Shown here: piece after piece, positions 37,080-46,917 of the stretch
Layout: every line of letters begins with the position of its first letter
Numbering within the stretch: position 1 is the first letter of the stretch
Origin: Paraburkholderia sp. SOS3
Lineage (GTDB): Bacteria > Pseudomonadota > Gammaproteobacteria > Burkholderiales > Burkholderiaceae
Reading direction: 5' to 3'
Assembly: GCF_001922345.1 (NCBI RefSeq)
Contig: NZ_CP018811.1
Location: 3,596,001 to 3,660,000, forward strand
DNA length: 64,000 nucleotides
The notes under the pieces: generated by a model
Seen by the model: the letters and a program-made list of their open reading frames with translations, nothing else
What the model was told of the DNA's origin: nothing
The model's database searches: none
Position numbers and translations under genes: made by a program

Positions 37080-38698
37080 CACTTTTTGTCCTCCGTTTTG
37101 CCCCGGATCAATGCCTCCGGATGCCGTTCGAGATACTCGGCGAGCGAGCGCAGCGACGCAGCCGTGCGCGACAGCTCGCGAATCGCGTCAGCCGTGTCCT
37201 GCTGCAACGCGGAGTCGGGCTGCAGCGCGGAATTGGCCGAGTCGAGCGTCGTGCGCGCCGCCGTCAGCGTGTCGCGCGCCTGCGGCACCAGTTCGGTATC
37301 GAAGCTCTGCAGCAGCGCATCGGCACGCGCAAGCGTCTGCTTCGCGTTATTGCCGATCGCCTCGAACGGGATCTTGTTCATGCGCGCAATCAGGTTGGCG
37401 ATCGATTCCTGCAGCGACTGCAGCCCGCTCGACACGGTCGGCAGCTCGGGCGGGGTCTGCTCCCAGTCGACCTGCGCCTTCGGTGCGTTCGGGAAGAAGT
37501 CGAGCGCGACATACAGCTGGCCGGTGATCAGGCTGCCCGTCTTCAGTTGACCGCGCAGGCCGCGCGACACGAGGAACTCGGCCATCTCCTGCGGGGAGCG
37601 CGATAACCTGCCGCCGCGCGGTTCATTCGCGAAACGCGACGTGAAGCGCTCCGGATAGAGCCGGATGGTCACCGGAATGCTGAACTGCTTCGTGACCGGA
37701 TCGTAACGCGTGTTGATCGCGGCCACCTCGCCGATCGGAATGCCGCGGAATTCGACCGGCGCACCGACCACGAGCCCGCGCACCGACTCCTTGAAATTGA
37801 ACACGTAGGTCTCGACGATGCGATCGTGCTGCTTCATCGCTTCGGCACGGTCGGTGAAGAGTTCGAAGGTCGTTCTGGCGGGCGCCTGCGGCTCGTCGTC
37901 AGGCGTGCCCGGTGGTGTCTGGAAGGCCAGGCCGCCAACCAGAATCGACACCAGCGACTGCGTGTTGACCTTCACGCCTTCGGTGCTCAGCGATACGTCT
38001 ACGCCGCTTGCATGCCAGAAGCGCGTGTCCGCGACGACGAACCTGTCGTACGGCGCATTGATGAATACGCGCATCGTGATGCCTTTGCCGTTCGGATCCA
38101 GTTCATACGACGTCACCTGCCCGACCTGCAGCCGGCGGAAAAAGATCGGCGTGCCGGTGGCGACCGAGCCGAGGTCTTCGCTCTTCAGCACATACTCGCG
38201 GCCCGGCACGTCGCTGGCGATGACGGGCGGCGTTTCGAGACCGACATAGTCGTGCCGGACGCGCGCGGTGCTGCCGATATCCATCCCGATATACGCACCG
38301 GAGAGCAGCGTGCCGATACCCGATACCGTGCCGCCCGACACGCGCGGGCGCACGACCCAGAAGCGCGTGTCGTCGACCAGCATCTTCGATGCATCGCGCG
38401 CGAGCTCGGCCGTTGCGATCACGCGCGAATAGTCCTTCGAAAGCGCAACGCTCTTCACGACGCCGATGTCGACATCCTTGAACTTGATCTTGGTCTTGCC
38501 GGCCTCGAGCCCGTCGCCGGTCTTGAAGCTGATCGTGATGGTCGGCCCTTGCTGCAGGATCGCCTGCGCGGCGATCCAGACGCCGACCAGCACCGCGACC
38601 ACGGGCACGAGCCAGATCCACTGGACGCGCCAGCGCGAACGCGTCACGGGGACCGCGTCGGGCAGATCGGGCGGCGCAGAATCAGGAGGACGTGCCAT
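37079..38698 (-). CDS. pqiB: PqiB-type MCE protein
   Basis: A 539-residue protein from the ATG at 38698. One N-terminal membrane anchor (IWLVPVVAVLVGVWIAAQAI, ~28-47) is followed by three MCE domains. Each has the phrase found here as GDGLEAGKTKIKFKDVDIG, GTPIFFRRLQVGQV and GAPVEFRGIPIGEVAA. The C-terminal ~100 residues form a coiled coil. In E. coli PqiB, MCE rings stack into a tunnel spanning the periplasm for lipid movement. It overlaps pqiA by 17 bases. Confidence 0.93.
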   Translation of the reverse strand: MARPPDSAPPDLPDAVPVTRSRWRVQWIWLVPVVAVLVGVWIAAQAILQQGPTITISFKTGDGLEAGKTKIKFKDVDIGVVKSVALSKDYSRVIATAELARDASKMLVDDTRFWVVRPRVSGGTVSGIGTLLSGAYIGMDIGSTARVRHDYVGLETPPVIASDVPGREYVLKSEDLGSVATGTPIFFRRLQVGQVTSYELDPNGKGITMRVFINAPYDRFVVADTRFWHASGVDVSLSTEGVKVNTQSLVSILVGGLAFQTPPGTPDDEPQAPARTTFELFTDRAEAMKQHDRIVETYVFNFKESVRGLVVGAPVEFRGIPIGEVAAINTRYDPVTKQFSIPVTIRLYPERFTSRFANEPRGGRLSRSPQEMAEFLVSRGLRGQLKTGSLITGQLYVALDFFPNAPKAQVDWEQTPPELPTVSSGLQSLQESIANLIARMNKIPFEAIGNNAKQTLARADALLQSFDTELVPQARDTLTAARTTLDSANSALQPDSALQQDTADAIRELSRTAASLRSLAEYLERHPEALIRGKTEDKK

Positions 38699-40106
38699 GA
38701 GTAATTTGCCTCGTATCCCAGGTGAGCCGCGGATCGAACGACATCGCGGCAAACATCGTCAATACGACGACCGCGCCGAACGCGATCGCCGCGGGACCCG
38801 CGGTGATCGTCGCGAGCGCATTGAACTGCACGAGTGCGGTGAGGATCGCGATCACGTAGATGTCGAGCATCGACCAGCGGCCGACCATTTCGACGGCCCG
38901 GTAGATTCGCGCACGCTGCACCGGCTGCCAGCGCGAACGCAGGTTCGCCGACGCGGCGAGAAATCCGATCGCGAGAATTTTCAGCATCGGCACCGCGATG
39001 CTCGCGATAAACACGAGCACCGCGAGCGGCCACGAACCGGACGTCCACAGGTAGACGACGCCGCTCATGATCGTGTCCTTCTGCGCGCCGAACAGCGAGC
39101 TGGTGTGCATGACGGGCAACAGGTTCGCCGGCAGATACAGCACGAGCGCGGCGAGCAGCAGCGCCCACGTGCGCGCGAGGCTGTTCGGTTTGCGCAGATG
39201 CAGGCGGCTGCCGCAGCGCGTGCAGCGCAAGGCGTGCCGATGGGCGCCGTCGTCCGCTTCGGTGAGCGGCGCGGACAACAGCCCGCAGTCGTGGCATACG
39301 CAGCGCAGGCAACCGGCGGCAGTCGGCGCCGAAAACGACGCGGACGCAGCCAGAGACGCGGGCCAAATCGCGGATGAATGCGCGGACGGCGCGGCCGCAG
39401 CTTCGGCGGCGGCATGCCGCGAGACATCGGGCGGCCCTTCGAGCCGCGCCCATAACTCGCGCGGATCGAAGGCGGCGGCCGCCGCGGCAAGCAATAGCAT
39501 CAGCGCACCGAACGACCACAGCGCGATATCGGGAACCACGCTAGCGATATGCGCAAGCTTCACCAGCGCCACGAGCAAGCCGAGAATCAGCACCTCGGTC
39601 ATGCCCCACGATTGCGCGACATGCAGCAGCCGGAACACCAGATCGGCACGATACGGACGGCGTCCGAGCCGCAACGGCAGCAGCAGCCAGACGATGCCCA
39701 ACGCCTGCAGCAGCGGCATCAGCAGCGTCGTGACGAAGATCAGCGCGGCGAGCGGCCACATACCGTCGCGATACAGCACGCGAACCGAGCCGAACAGCGT
39801 GGTCTCGACGAGATCGCCGTTGACGGACAGCCCGACGATCGGAAATGCGTTCGCAAGGGCAAAGAGCGCAAGCGCCGCCAGCGCATAGGCAAGCGGGCGG
39901 TCGAGACCGCCCGTCTGGCGCCGGTAAAGCGCCGCGCGACAGCGGCAACAGCGCAGCACGCCATTGACCGGCACGGGCCGCTCGCGCTGCAGCAGATCGC
40001 ACTCGTGGCAGGCGATCACGCGCTCGACGCCGCCTGCGTCGCCGCCTGCGTCGCCGGCATCGCGTGCGTAGTTCGCGTCATGAACGCCGCCGTACGCGGA
40101 ACTCAT
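38682..40106 (-). CDS. pqiA: PqiA-type inner membrane protein
   Basis: A 474-residue protein with two PqiA domains. Each starts with CxxC zinc fingers: CHECDLL/CCRC near residue 33, and CVCHDCGLL/CTRCGSRLHL near 270. Each domain has four membrane helices and a KxAHI or PMLKILAIG motif. PqiA is the inner membrane partner of PqiB. Its ATG overlaps the upstream channel gene's stop by four bases (ATGA), joining the Pqi genes to the RND efflux genes. Confidence 0.92.
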   Translation of the reverse strand: MSSAYGGVHDANYARDAGDAGGDAGGVERVIACHECDLLQRERPVPVNGVLRCCRCRAALYRRQTGGLDRPLAYALAALALFALANAFPIVGLSVNGDLVETTLFGSVRVLYRDGMWPLAALIFVTTLLMPLLQALGIVWLLLPLRLGRRPYRADLVFRLLHVAQSWGMTEVLILGLLVALVKLAHIASVVPDIALWSFGALMLLLAAAAAAFDPRELWARLEGPPDVSRHAAAEAAAAPSAHSSAIWPASLAASASFSAPTAAGCLRCVCHDCGLLSAPLTEADDGAHRHALRCTRCGSRLHLRKPNSLARTWALLLAALVLYLPANLLPVMHTSSLFGAQKDTIMSGVVYLWTSGSWPLAVLVFIASIAVPMLKILAIGFLAASANLRSRWQPVQRARIYRAVEMVGRWSMLDIYVIAILTALVQFNALATITAGPAAIAFGAVVVLTMFAAMSFDPRLTWDTRQITHGTSS

Positions 40107-41593
40107 TTGACGTTCTCCACGGGCGTATCGCCGGTGGCGGGCTGCGCATCGGTGCGCGACGACTGTTGCGTCGTCATCTGTTCCGCGTCGACGACCCAGC
40201 CGCCGCCCATCGCCTTGTACAGCGACACGTACGACGTCAGCACGGCCTGCTGCGTCTGCGTCTGGCTCAGTTCCGCGTTGAAGAGGCTGCGCTCCGCGTC
40301 GAGCACTTCGATGTAGCTCGTATAGCCGCCTTCGTATCGCAGCCGCGCCATGCGCGAGTACGTGCGCAGCGCGTCGACCTGGCGCCCTTGCGCGAGGTAC
40401 TGCTCACGCAGCTTTTGCGACGCGATCAGCGCATCGTCGACTTCCTGGAACGCGGTCTGGATCGCCTTCTGATATGTGAATAGCGCTTGTTGCTGCTGCG
40501 CCTCGGCCTGCTTGACCTGGCCTTTGATGTTGCCGCCGGTGAAGATCGGCTGCGTGACGGTCCCGGCAAACGCCCATATTTTCGACGGCCCGGTGAACAG
40601 GTTCGAGAACTGGCTGCTCTCGGTGCCGAGCAGACCGGTCAGCGAGATCTGCGGGAAGTACAAGGCGCGCGCGGCGCCGATCAACGCGTTCGCGGCGACC
40701 AGATCCTGCTCGGCCTGGCGCAGATCCGGACGGCGCTGCAGCAGGTCGGACGGCAGGCCCGCCGGCACTGCCGGCGTGCCGAGCGCGGCGAGATTGCGGC
40801 CGCGCAGGATCGGCCCCGGGTTGTGGCCGAGCAGCACCGATAGCGCGTCCTCCTGCTGGGCGATCTGCGCTTCGAGCTGCGGAATGACCGCCGCCGACGC
40901 CTCGTATTCGGACTGGCTCTGCGCCAGCTCCATTTGCGACACCTCGCCGGCATCGAAGCGAAGCTGGAACACGTGCACCGATTCCGCGCGGCTTTCGGTG
41001 GTCGCCTTCGCGATCTCGAGCTGCCGGTCGAAGCTCAGCAGCGCGATGTACGACGACGCCACCGACGCCACCAGCGACAGGATCGTCGCGCGCCGCCCTT
41101 CCTCGGTCGACAGCAGACTGGCGCGCGCCGATTCCGTCAGGCGCCGGTTGCGCCCGAACAGATCGATTTCCCACGACGCGTTCAGTTGCGCCTGGAAGTC
41201 GTTGAAGATCGCGCCGTTCGAGAACACGGGCGTCGGGCCAACCTGCGTGACGCGCTCGCGCGCCGCGCTGAAGCCCGCGCCGACTTGCGGCAGCAGTGCC
41301 GAGCGCGTGCTCCAGAACTGCCCGAGAAACTGGTCGACACGTGCGGCGGCGACCTTCACGTCCTTGTTGTCGGCAAGGGCCGTAGCGATCAGGTCATCGA
41401 GCACCGGATCGTCGAACTGCTTCCACCATTCGGTGTTCGCGAGGTCCTGGGCTTCGCCTTCCTGGAAGCGGAACGTGGCCGGCGTGTCGATCGCCGGGCG
41501 TTGATAGTTCGGGCCGAGCAGACAGCCGGTCAGACCGAATGCGAGCATCGATGCCGTCGCGAGCGAGCGTAGCGAGCGTTGCATGTCATTCAT
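40103..41593 (-). CDS. RND efflux outer membrane lipoprotein (OprM/NodT family)
   Basis: 496 residues. The lipobox is GLTGC and the mature protein starts LLGPNYQRPAIDTP. ASWEIDLFGR, DLLQRRPDLRQAEQDLVAANA and AIQTAFQEVDDAL are the TolC/OprM repeats that form the alpha-barrel. It is the exit duct of the tripartite pump. The ATG at 41593 overlaps the pump stop by eight bases. Confidence 0.95.
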   Translation of the reverse strand: MNDMQRSLRSLATASMLAFGLTGCLLGPNYQRPAIDTPATFRFQEGEAQDLANTEWWKQFDDPVLDDLIATALADNKDVKVAAARVDQFLGQFWSTRSALLPQVGAGFSAARERVTQVGPTPVFSNGAIFNDFQAQLNASWEIDLFGRNRRLTESARASLLSTEEGRRATILSLVASVASSYIALLSFDRQLEIAKATTESRAESVHVFQLRFDAGEVSQMELAQSQSEYEASAAVIPQLEAQIAQQEDALSVLLGHNPGPILRGRNLAALGTPAVPAGLPSDLLQRRPDLRQAEQDLVAANALIGAARALYFPQISLTGLLGTESSQFSNLFTGPSKIWAFAGTVTQPIFTGGNIKGQVKQAEAQQQQALFTYQKAIQTAFQEVDDALIASQKLREQYLAQGRQVDALRTYSRMARLRYEGGYTSYIEVLDAERSLFNAELSQTQTQQAVLTSYVSLYKAMGGGWVVDAEQMTTQQSSRTDAQPATGDTPVENVK

Positions 41594-44500
41594 CCTCGCG
41601 GCGGGCCGACGGCGTCACATGCGGGCCGCCCGATCCCGGCGCCGGTCCTGGGCGAGGTCCGGCATGAGGTCCGGCATCGGTCTCCGAACCGGGCTCCGGC
41701 GCGGGCGGCGGCGCATCGCCGGCCGAGCCCGGCTTCGTCTTTTTCCCTTTGCGCCTGTCGGACCACGTCTCCAGCACATAGAAGAACATCGGGATAAAGA
41801 ACACCGCGATCGCCGTCGCGCCGAGCATCCCGCCGATCACGCCGGTGCCGATCGAATGCCGGCTGTTTGCCGATGCGCCGGTTGCGATCGCGAGCGGCAC
41901 GCAGCCGAGAATGAACGCGAGCGAGGTCATCACGATCGGGCGCAGACGCTCCTCGGCCGCAAGCATCGTCGCATCGAACACCGACTTGCCGGACTGCCGG
42001 TTCAGCACGGCGAATTCGAAGATCAGAATGGCGTTCTTCGCGGCGAGCGCGACGAGCATCGTCAGGCCGATCTGGAAATAGACGTCGTTGTTCAGACCGC
42101 GCAGCAGGATCGCGAGCAGCGCGCCGAAAATCGCGAACGGCACCGCCATCAGCACGCCGAACGGCAGGTTCCACTTCTCGTACTGCGCGGCGAGAATCAG
42201 GAACACCATCACGAGACCGAATACGAACACGAGCCCCGACGTGCCGCCCGACTGCTTCGCTTCGTACGCCTCGCCGCTCCATGCAAGCGAATAGTCTTGC
42301 GGCATCTGCGCGCCGATTTCCTCGAGTGTCTGGATCACCTGCCCCGAGCTGTAGCCCGGCGCCGCATTCGTCGTGATCTTGACGGCCGGATAGTTGTTGA
42401 AACGGGTGACGAGGTCCGGACCGGTGACGTACTTGTACGTGACGACCGACTTCAACGGCACCATATCGCCGGAATTGCTGCGCACGAACACCTGCGTGAG
42501 GTCGTCCGGCTTCAGGCGATACTGCGGTTCGGCCTGCAGAATCACCTGCCACAGCCGGCTGTTGCGATTGAACTGCGAAACGTAGAGCGAGCCGAACATC
42601 GTCTGCATCGCGCTGTACACGGCTTCGACGGGCACGCCGAGCGTCGTGGCCTTGTCGCGGTCGACGTTGACGAGCAATTGCTGCGACGACGCGTTGAACG
42701 TCGATGTGACGCCGGACAGCTCGGGGCGCTTCTTCGCCTTTTCGACGAATTCCTCGACCACCGCCGCATACTGCGCGACGGATGCATCGCCCTTGCTCTG
42801 GATCCACACCTCCGTGCCGCCGGTCGTACCGAGACCCGGAATCGCAGGCGGATTGAGCGGCACGATGATGCCCTGCTTCACCTGCGACAGCGCCTTGTAC
42901 GCATCGACGAGCACCGCGCGCGCGTTTTGCGTGCGAATGTTCGCCGACGTATACCGTTCGTCGAACGACTTGAAGCCGATGAAGAACGTCGACGCATTGT
43001 TCTTGTTCTGGCTATCGAGCAGGCTGAAGCCATCGACAGTGGTCACGCTGTCGACCGCCGGCTGCCTCATGAAGTATTCCGTCACATCGTCCGACACGAG
43101 CCCGGTGCGATCGAGGCTCGCTGCGTCGGGCATGATCACGGCGCCGAGCAGATAGCCCTGGTCTTCGGGCGGCAGAAACGCGCCCGGTATCGTGCGCATC
43201 ATCCATACGGCAAGCGCGATCATGCCCGCGAAAATCAGCAGGCCGATCGCAAAGCGTTTGATCATCAGCCGCACGGCGCGCGTGTAGCCGGCCGTCATGC
43301 GCGCGAACTGCCTGTCGAACCAGCGGAAGAAGCCGCGCTTTTCGCCGTGGCCGGGCTTGAGCAGCAGCGCCGCGAGCGCCGGCGACAGCGTCAGCGCCAC
43401 GAGGCCCGAGATCACCACCGAGATCGCGATCGTAATGGCGAACTGCTTGTACATCTGCCCGGTAATGCCGCCGATAAACGCAACCGGCACGAACACCGCG
43501 CACAGCACGAGCACGATCGCGACCACCGGACCCGCCACTTCGTCCATCGCGCGCTTCGCGGCGGTTTTCGGGTCGAGCTTGAGCACGCTCATATTTCGCT
43601 CGACGTTTTCGATCACGACGATCGCATCGTCGACCACGATACCGATCGCGAGCACCATGCCGAACAGCGTCAGCATGTTGATCGAGAAGCCCAGCGCGGC
43701 CATGCCCATGAACGTGCCGACGATCGACACCGGCACCGCGAGCACCGGAATCAGTGTCGCGCGCAGGCTCTGCAGGAACACGAACACGACGATCACGACC
43801 AGCACGACCGCCTCGAAGAACGTATGGACCACGTCGGTAATCGAGGCGCGCGTGAACTCGGTCGTGTCCATCGCGATCTTGTAGTCGATCCCTTCGGGGA
43901 ACGACTTCTTCATGTCTTCGAGCGTCTTGCGCACCGCCTTCGATACGTCGAGCGCATTCGCGCCAGGCTGCTGGTAGACGGCAATCACGGTCGCGGGCTT
44001 GCCCTGGAAGCGGCTGCGGATCGAATAATCCTTCTGCCCGAGCTCGGCGCGGCCGATGTCCTTCAGCCGCACGATCGCGGCGCCGCCGCTTTGCGCGCGG
44101 ATGATGATGTTCTCGAACTCGGACGGTTCGGTGAGCCGCCCGGTGGTCGTCACCGCGAACGACTGCTCGACCGCGTTGCCCGTCGGCGACTGGCCGAGGC
44201 GGCCAACCGCGTATTGCTGGTTCTGGTTCGCCACCGCGTGCTGCACATCGGCTGCCGTGATGCCCAGTTGCGCCATGCGGTCCGGCCTCAGCCAGATCCG
44301 CATCGCGTAGTCGGGCGTGCCGAAGATGCTCGACTGGTTCGCGCCCGGAATGCGCTTTAACGCATCGAGCACGTAGATGTTCGCGTAGTTGGCGATATAG
44401 GTCGAATCGTAGCGTTCGGTCGGCGAATAGATCGCGATCACCATCATGAACGCCTGCGACTTCTTCTGTACCGACACGCCCTGCGCCTGCACCGATTCCG

Positions 44501-44861
44501 GCAATTGCGGCAACGCGAGATTCACGCGGTTCTGCACGTCGACCTGCGCGAGTTCCGGGTTCGTGCCGATCTCGAAGTAGCAGTTGACCGTCAGATTGCC
44601 GGTCGACGAGCTCGACGAACTCATGTAGATCATGTTGTCCGCGCCGTTGACCTGCTGCTCGATCGGCGCCGCGACGTTATTCGCGACCACGTCCGCGCTC
44701 GCGCCCGGATAGGTCGCGGTAATGGTGATTTGCGGCGGCGTGATGTCCGGATATTGCGCGATCGGCAGCGAGAGCATCGTGAGCGCGCCGCCGAGCGTGA
44801 TGATGATCGAAATGACCGACGCGAAGATCGGCCGGTCGATGCAGAAGTGGGAGATATTCAT
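41586..44861 (-). CDS. RND multidrug efflux pump, HAE1 family (AcrB/MexB-like)
   Basis: 1091 residues. MNISHFCIDRPIFASVISI is the HAE1 N-terminus, and GIVVDDAIVVIENVER has the proton-relay aspartate pair. FGMVLAIGI and VALAAKNAILIFEFA (relay lysine) complete the proton path. Substrate-loop and docking regions are full length. The C-terminal ~45 residues are a Pro/Gly/Ala-rich tail absent from AcrB. It exports diverse drugs with protons; specificity is unreadable. Its ATG overlaps the adaptor stop as TGATG. Confidence 0.96.
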   Translation of the reverse strand: MNISHFCIDRPIFASVISIIITLGGALTMLSLPIAQYPDITPPQITITATYPGASADVVANNVAAPIEQQVNGADNMIYMSSSSSSTGNLTVNCYFEIGTNPELAQVDVQNRVNLALPQLPESVQAQGVSVQKKSQAFMMVIAIYSPTERYDSTYIANYANIYVLDALKRIPGANQSSIFGTPDYAMRIWLRPDRMAQLGITAADVQHAVANQNQQYAVGRLGQSPTGNAVEQSFAVTTTGRLTEPSEFENIIIRAQSGGAAIVRLKDIGRAELGQKDYSIRSRFQGKPATVIAVYQQPGANALDVSKAVRKTLEDMKKSFPEGIDYKIAMDTTEFTRASITDVVHTFFEAVVLVVIVVFVFLQSLRATLIPVLAVPVSIVGTFMGMAALGFSINMLTLFGMVLAIGIVVDDAIVVIENVERNMSVLKLDPKTAAKRAMDEVAGPVVAIVLVLCAVFVPVAFIGGITGQMYKQFAITIAISVVISGLVALTLSPALAALLLKPGHGEKRGFFRWFDRQFARMTAGYTRAVRLMIKRFAIGLLIFAGMIALAVWMMRTIPGAFLPPEDQGYLLGAVIMPDAASLDRTGLVSDDVTEYFMRQPAVDSVTTVDGFSLLDSQNKNNASTFFIGFKSFDERYTSANIRTQNARAVLVDAYKALSQVKQGIIVPLNPPAIPGLGTTGGTEVWIQSKGDASVAQYAAVVEEFVEKAKKRPELSGVTSTFNASSQQLLVNVDRDKATTLGVPVEAVYSAMQTMFGSLYVSQFNRNSRLWQVILQAEPQYRLKPDDLTQVFVRSNSGDMVPLKSVVTYKYVTGPDLVTRFNNYPAVKITTNAAPGYSSGQVIQTLEEIGAQMPQDYSLAWSGEAYEAKQSGGTSGLVFVFGLVMVFLILAAQYEKWNLPFGVLMAVPFAIFGALLAILLRGLNNDVYFQIGLTMLVALAAKNAILIFEFAVLNRQSGKSVFDATMLAAEERLRPIVMTSLAFILGCVPLAIATGASANSRHSIGTGVIGGMLGATAIAVFFIPMFFYVLETWSDRRKGKKTKPGSAGDAPPPAPEPGSETDAGPHAGPRPGPAPGSGGPHVTPSARREDE

Positions 44862-46168
44862 CAGCTCGCTCCAGCGCCCGACGCTGCCGACGCTGCCGAT
44901 CCTGCCGATGCGGGCATGCCGGCCGCGGGTGCGCTGGCCGGCGGCTTGCCCGGCGTGACGCCTGCGGGCGTCGCCGGTGCCGGCAGATTGCTCGGCGGCG
45001 CGGTGCCGGTGACCTTGATCGTCGAGTCCGAGGTCACGCGAATCGCGCCGTCGACGACGACGCGCTCGCCGTTGCGCAGGCCATCGGTGATAAACCAGTC
45101 GTCGCCGTGCCAGTCGCCGACATCGACGATGCGCTGATGCGGCTTCGATTCGTTATCGAGCACCCAGACAAAGTGGCTCTTCGCACCCTGCAGCACCGCG
45201 CGCTGCGGCACGAGAATCGCATTCGGCCGCACCGCGCCGGACACCAGCGCGCGCACGAACTGGCCCGGACGCAACACGCCGTTCGGATTCGAAAATACCG
45301 CGCGCACGAGGAAGGTGCCGGTCTCCGAGCTGAACGCCGGGTTCGTGAAATCGATACGGCCGCGCTCGGGATACGTCGAACCGTCGGCCTGGATCACGGT
45401 CACGTCGAATCGGTTCTCCGGCGGAAAGCGCAGTTGCCCCTTCGCGATCTGCTCGCGATAGCGCAGCAGTTCGTTTTCGGAGATGCTGAAATTCACCCAC
45501 ATCGGATCGAGCTGATACACGTAGGTCAGCAGGCCGCCCTGGGTCGGCGTCACATAGCTGCCCTCCTGCTGGCGCGCGTAGCTCGACAGGCCGAGCAGCG
45601 GCGACTTGATGATCGTGTAGCTGAGGTTCAGCTCGGCGGTCTGCACCTGCCCTTTCGCGGCGATCACTGCCGCTTCCGCTTCCTTCTCGTTGCCGACCGC
45701 GTCGTCGAGATCCTTTTTGCTCAATGCGTTTTGCGCGGCGAGCGGCACGACGCGCGCGAGGTTGGCCTTCGTGACCGTGAGCCGCGCCTGCTGCTGCGCG
45801 AGCTCGCCTTTGGCGGTCTGCAACGCGGCCTCGAACGGCCTGCGGTCCATGATGAACATCGTCTGGCCCGCCTTCACGAGCGAACCTTCGGTGTACATGC
45901 GCTTGTCGAGGAAGCCATCGACACGCGCGCGGATCTCGACTTCGCGCGAACTTTCGGTCTGCGCGGTGAACTCGAAATCGACGGGCGTCGCCTTCTGTTC
46001 GACCGTGACGGTCGTCACGTCGACGGGCGGCCGTTGTGCCTCCGGGGGCGCCTTCCTGCAGGCGCCGAGCAACACGAGCGCCGCCGCGAACGGCAACCAC
46101 CAGCAAGCGCGCCGGCCGCTCGACACGGCGCGCGACACCTGCTCATCGCGCTCAAACGATCGATTCAT
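44861..46168 (-). CDS. RND membrane fusion (adaptor) lipoprotein
   Basis: 435 residues. The lipobox is VLLGAC. FEFTAQTESSREVEIRARV (barrel-sandwich), a coiled coil at ~100-170 (QQQARLTVTKANLARVV) and IDFTNPAFSSETGTFLVRA (beta-barrel) give the HlyD/AcrA order. The tail is Ala/Pro/Ser-rich. It links the pump to the channel. It precedes the pump in the operon and follows the glycine-zipper gene by 49 bp. Confidence 0.94.
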   Translation of the reverse strand: MNRSFERDEQVSRAVSSGRRACWWLPFAAALVLLGACRKAPPEAQRPPVDVTTVTVEQKATPVDFEFTAQTESSREVEIRARVDGFLDKRMYTEGSLVKAGQTMFIMDRRPFEAALQTAKGELAQQQARLTVTKANLARVVPLAAQNALSKKDLDDAVGNEKEAEAAVIAAKGQVQTAELNLSYTIIKSPLLGLSSYARQQEGSYVTPTQGGLLTYVYQLDPMWVNFSISENELLRYREQIAKGQLRFPPENRFDVTVIQADGSTYPERGRIDFTNPAFSSETGTFLVRAVFSNPNGVLRPGQFVRALVSGAVRPNAILVPQRAVLQGAKSHFVWVLDNESKPHQRIVDVGDWHGDDWFITDGLRNGERVVVDGAIRVTSDSTIKVTGTAPPSNLPAPATPAGVTPGKPPASAPAAGMPASAGSAASAASGAGAS

Positions 46169-46217
46169 TATGTTTGCTCCGTCTGATCGTTACGCTCATT
46201 GATTGACACGCGAAACG

Positions 46218-46715
46218 TCACTGAATGGTGTAGCCGCGTCCCGACATGCATGCCGACAATGCCCGGTTGTAAGTGGCAAGCTGCTGCGATGCCTGTTGTT
46301 GCGTCGCCTGCTGTTGCTGCTGTTGAGACTGCGCCTGACGGCGCTGGCGGATGCCGCCGCCGACCGCGCCGCCCGCCGCGCCGATCGCGGCGCCCTTGCC
46401 CGCATCGCCTGCTATCGCACCGACCGCGGCGCCCACGGCGGCGCCGCCCGCCGCGCCGCGCACGCGCCCGCCACTCGGCTGCTGCGCCGGCGTCTGATTG
46501 GCCGCGTGTTGCGCCAAAGCGGCCGGGTCGACACCGGTGTTCTGTTTAGCCCACGCCTCGCACTGCCCCATGTCGCTTGCCTGCTGCTGCGCGCTTTGCC
46601 CCTTCGCGGGGTAGATGATCGGTTGCTGCGCCACTGCCGGGAATGCCGCCGCGATCGCGACGAACGCGAGCACGGAAGCGCTCAGCACAGGCGAGATCCG
46701 CACTGCTGGTTTCAT
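46218..46715 (-). CDS. Glycine-zipper (YMGG-like) exported protein
   Basis: 165 residues from the ATG at 46715 (GAGGAT upstream). A signal peptide (FVAIAAAFPAVAQ) is followed by a helical domain with CEAW and CMSGRGY cysteines. A glycine zipper (GAAGGAAVGAAVGAIAG onward, ~95-135) and a Gln-rich stretch come next. Glycine zippers insert into membranes in outer membrane lipoproteins of the OmpA/YMGG type. The palindrome at 46864-46881 lies ~150 bp upstream. It may be the first gene of the efflux-Pqi run. Confidence 0.8.
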   Translation of the reverse strand: MKPAVRISPVLSASVLAFVAIAAAFPAVAQQPIIYPAKGQSAQQQASDMGQCEAWAKQNTGVDPAALAQHAANQTPAQQPSGGRVRGAAGGAAVGAAVGAIAGDAGKGAAIGAAGGAVGGGIRQRRQAQSQQQQQQATQQQASQQLATYNRALSACMSGRGYTIQ

Positions 46716-46863
46716 GTCTGCCAATCCTCATTCGATGACCTGTTGGCGGCACCGCTGTGCGCGCTGCCAATACGCGGCGCGCGGGCACGCCTTGACGCTT
46801 GCCATTCCCAAAAGGGGCAAGTTCCGATGCTGTCAATATTGGAAGTCGCCCTCTTCGAAGACA

Positions 46864-46881
46864 ATTGGACCTTGGTCCAAT
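46864..46881. promoter_or_regulatory. Perfect palindrome, candidate operator (glycine-zipper/efflux run)
   Basis: ATTGGACC-TT-GGTCCAAT: eight-base arms, two-base spacer, about 149 bp upstream of the glycine-zipper gene. A nearly matching copy lies upstream of the receiver gene. The regulator is unknown; the FixJ-like protein encoded nearby is a candidate. Confidence 0.6.
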
Positions 46882-46917
46882 AGCTCGCGTGGCTTGTGCG
46901 GGAAGGCACGTGGCGCG

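Noticed and set aside
41583..44360. 925-codon open frame opposite the RND pump
   Set aside because: It is a shadow of a high-GC gene; its translation is Arg/His-rich with no family pattern, while the other strand has all RND motifs.
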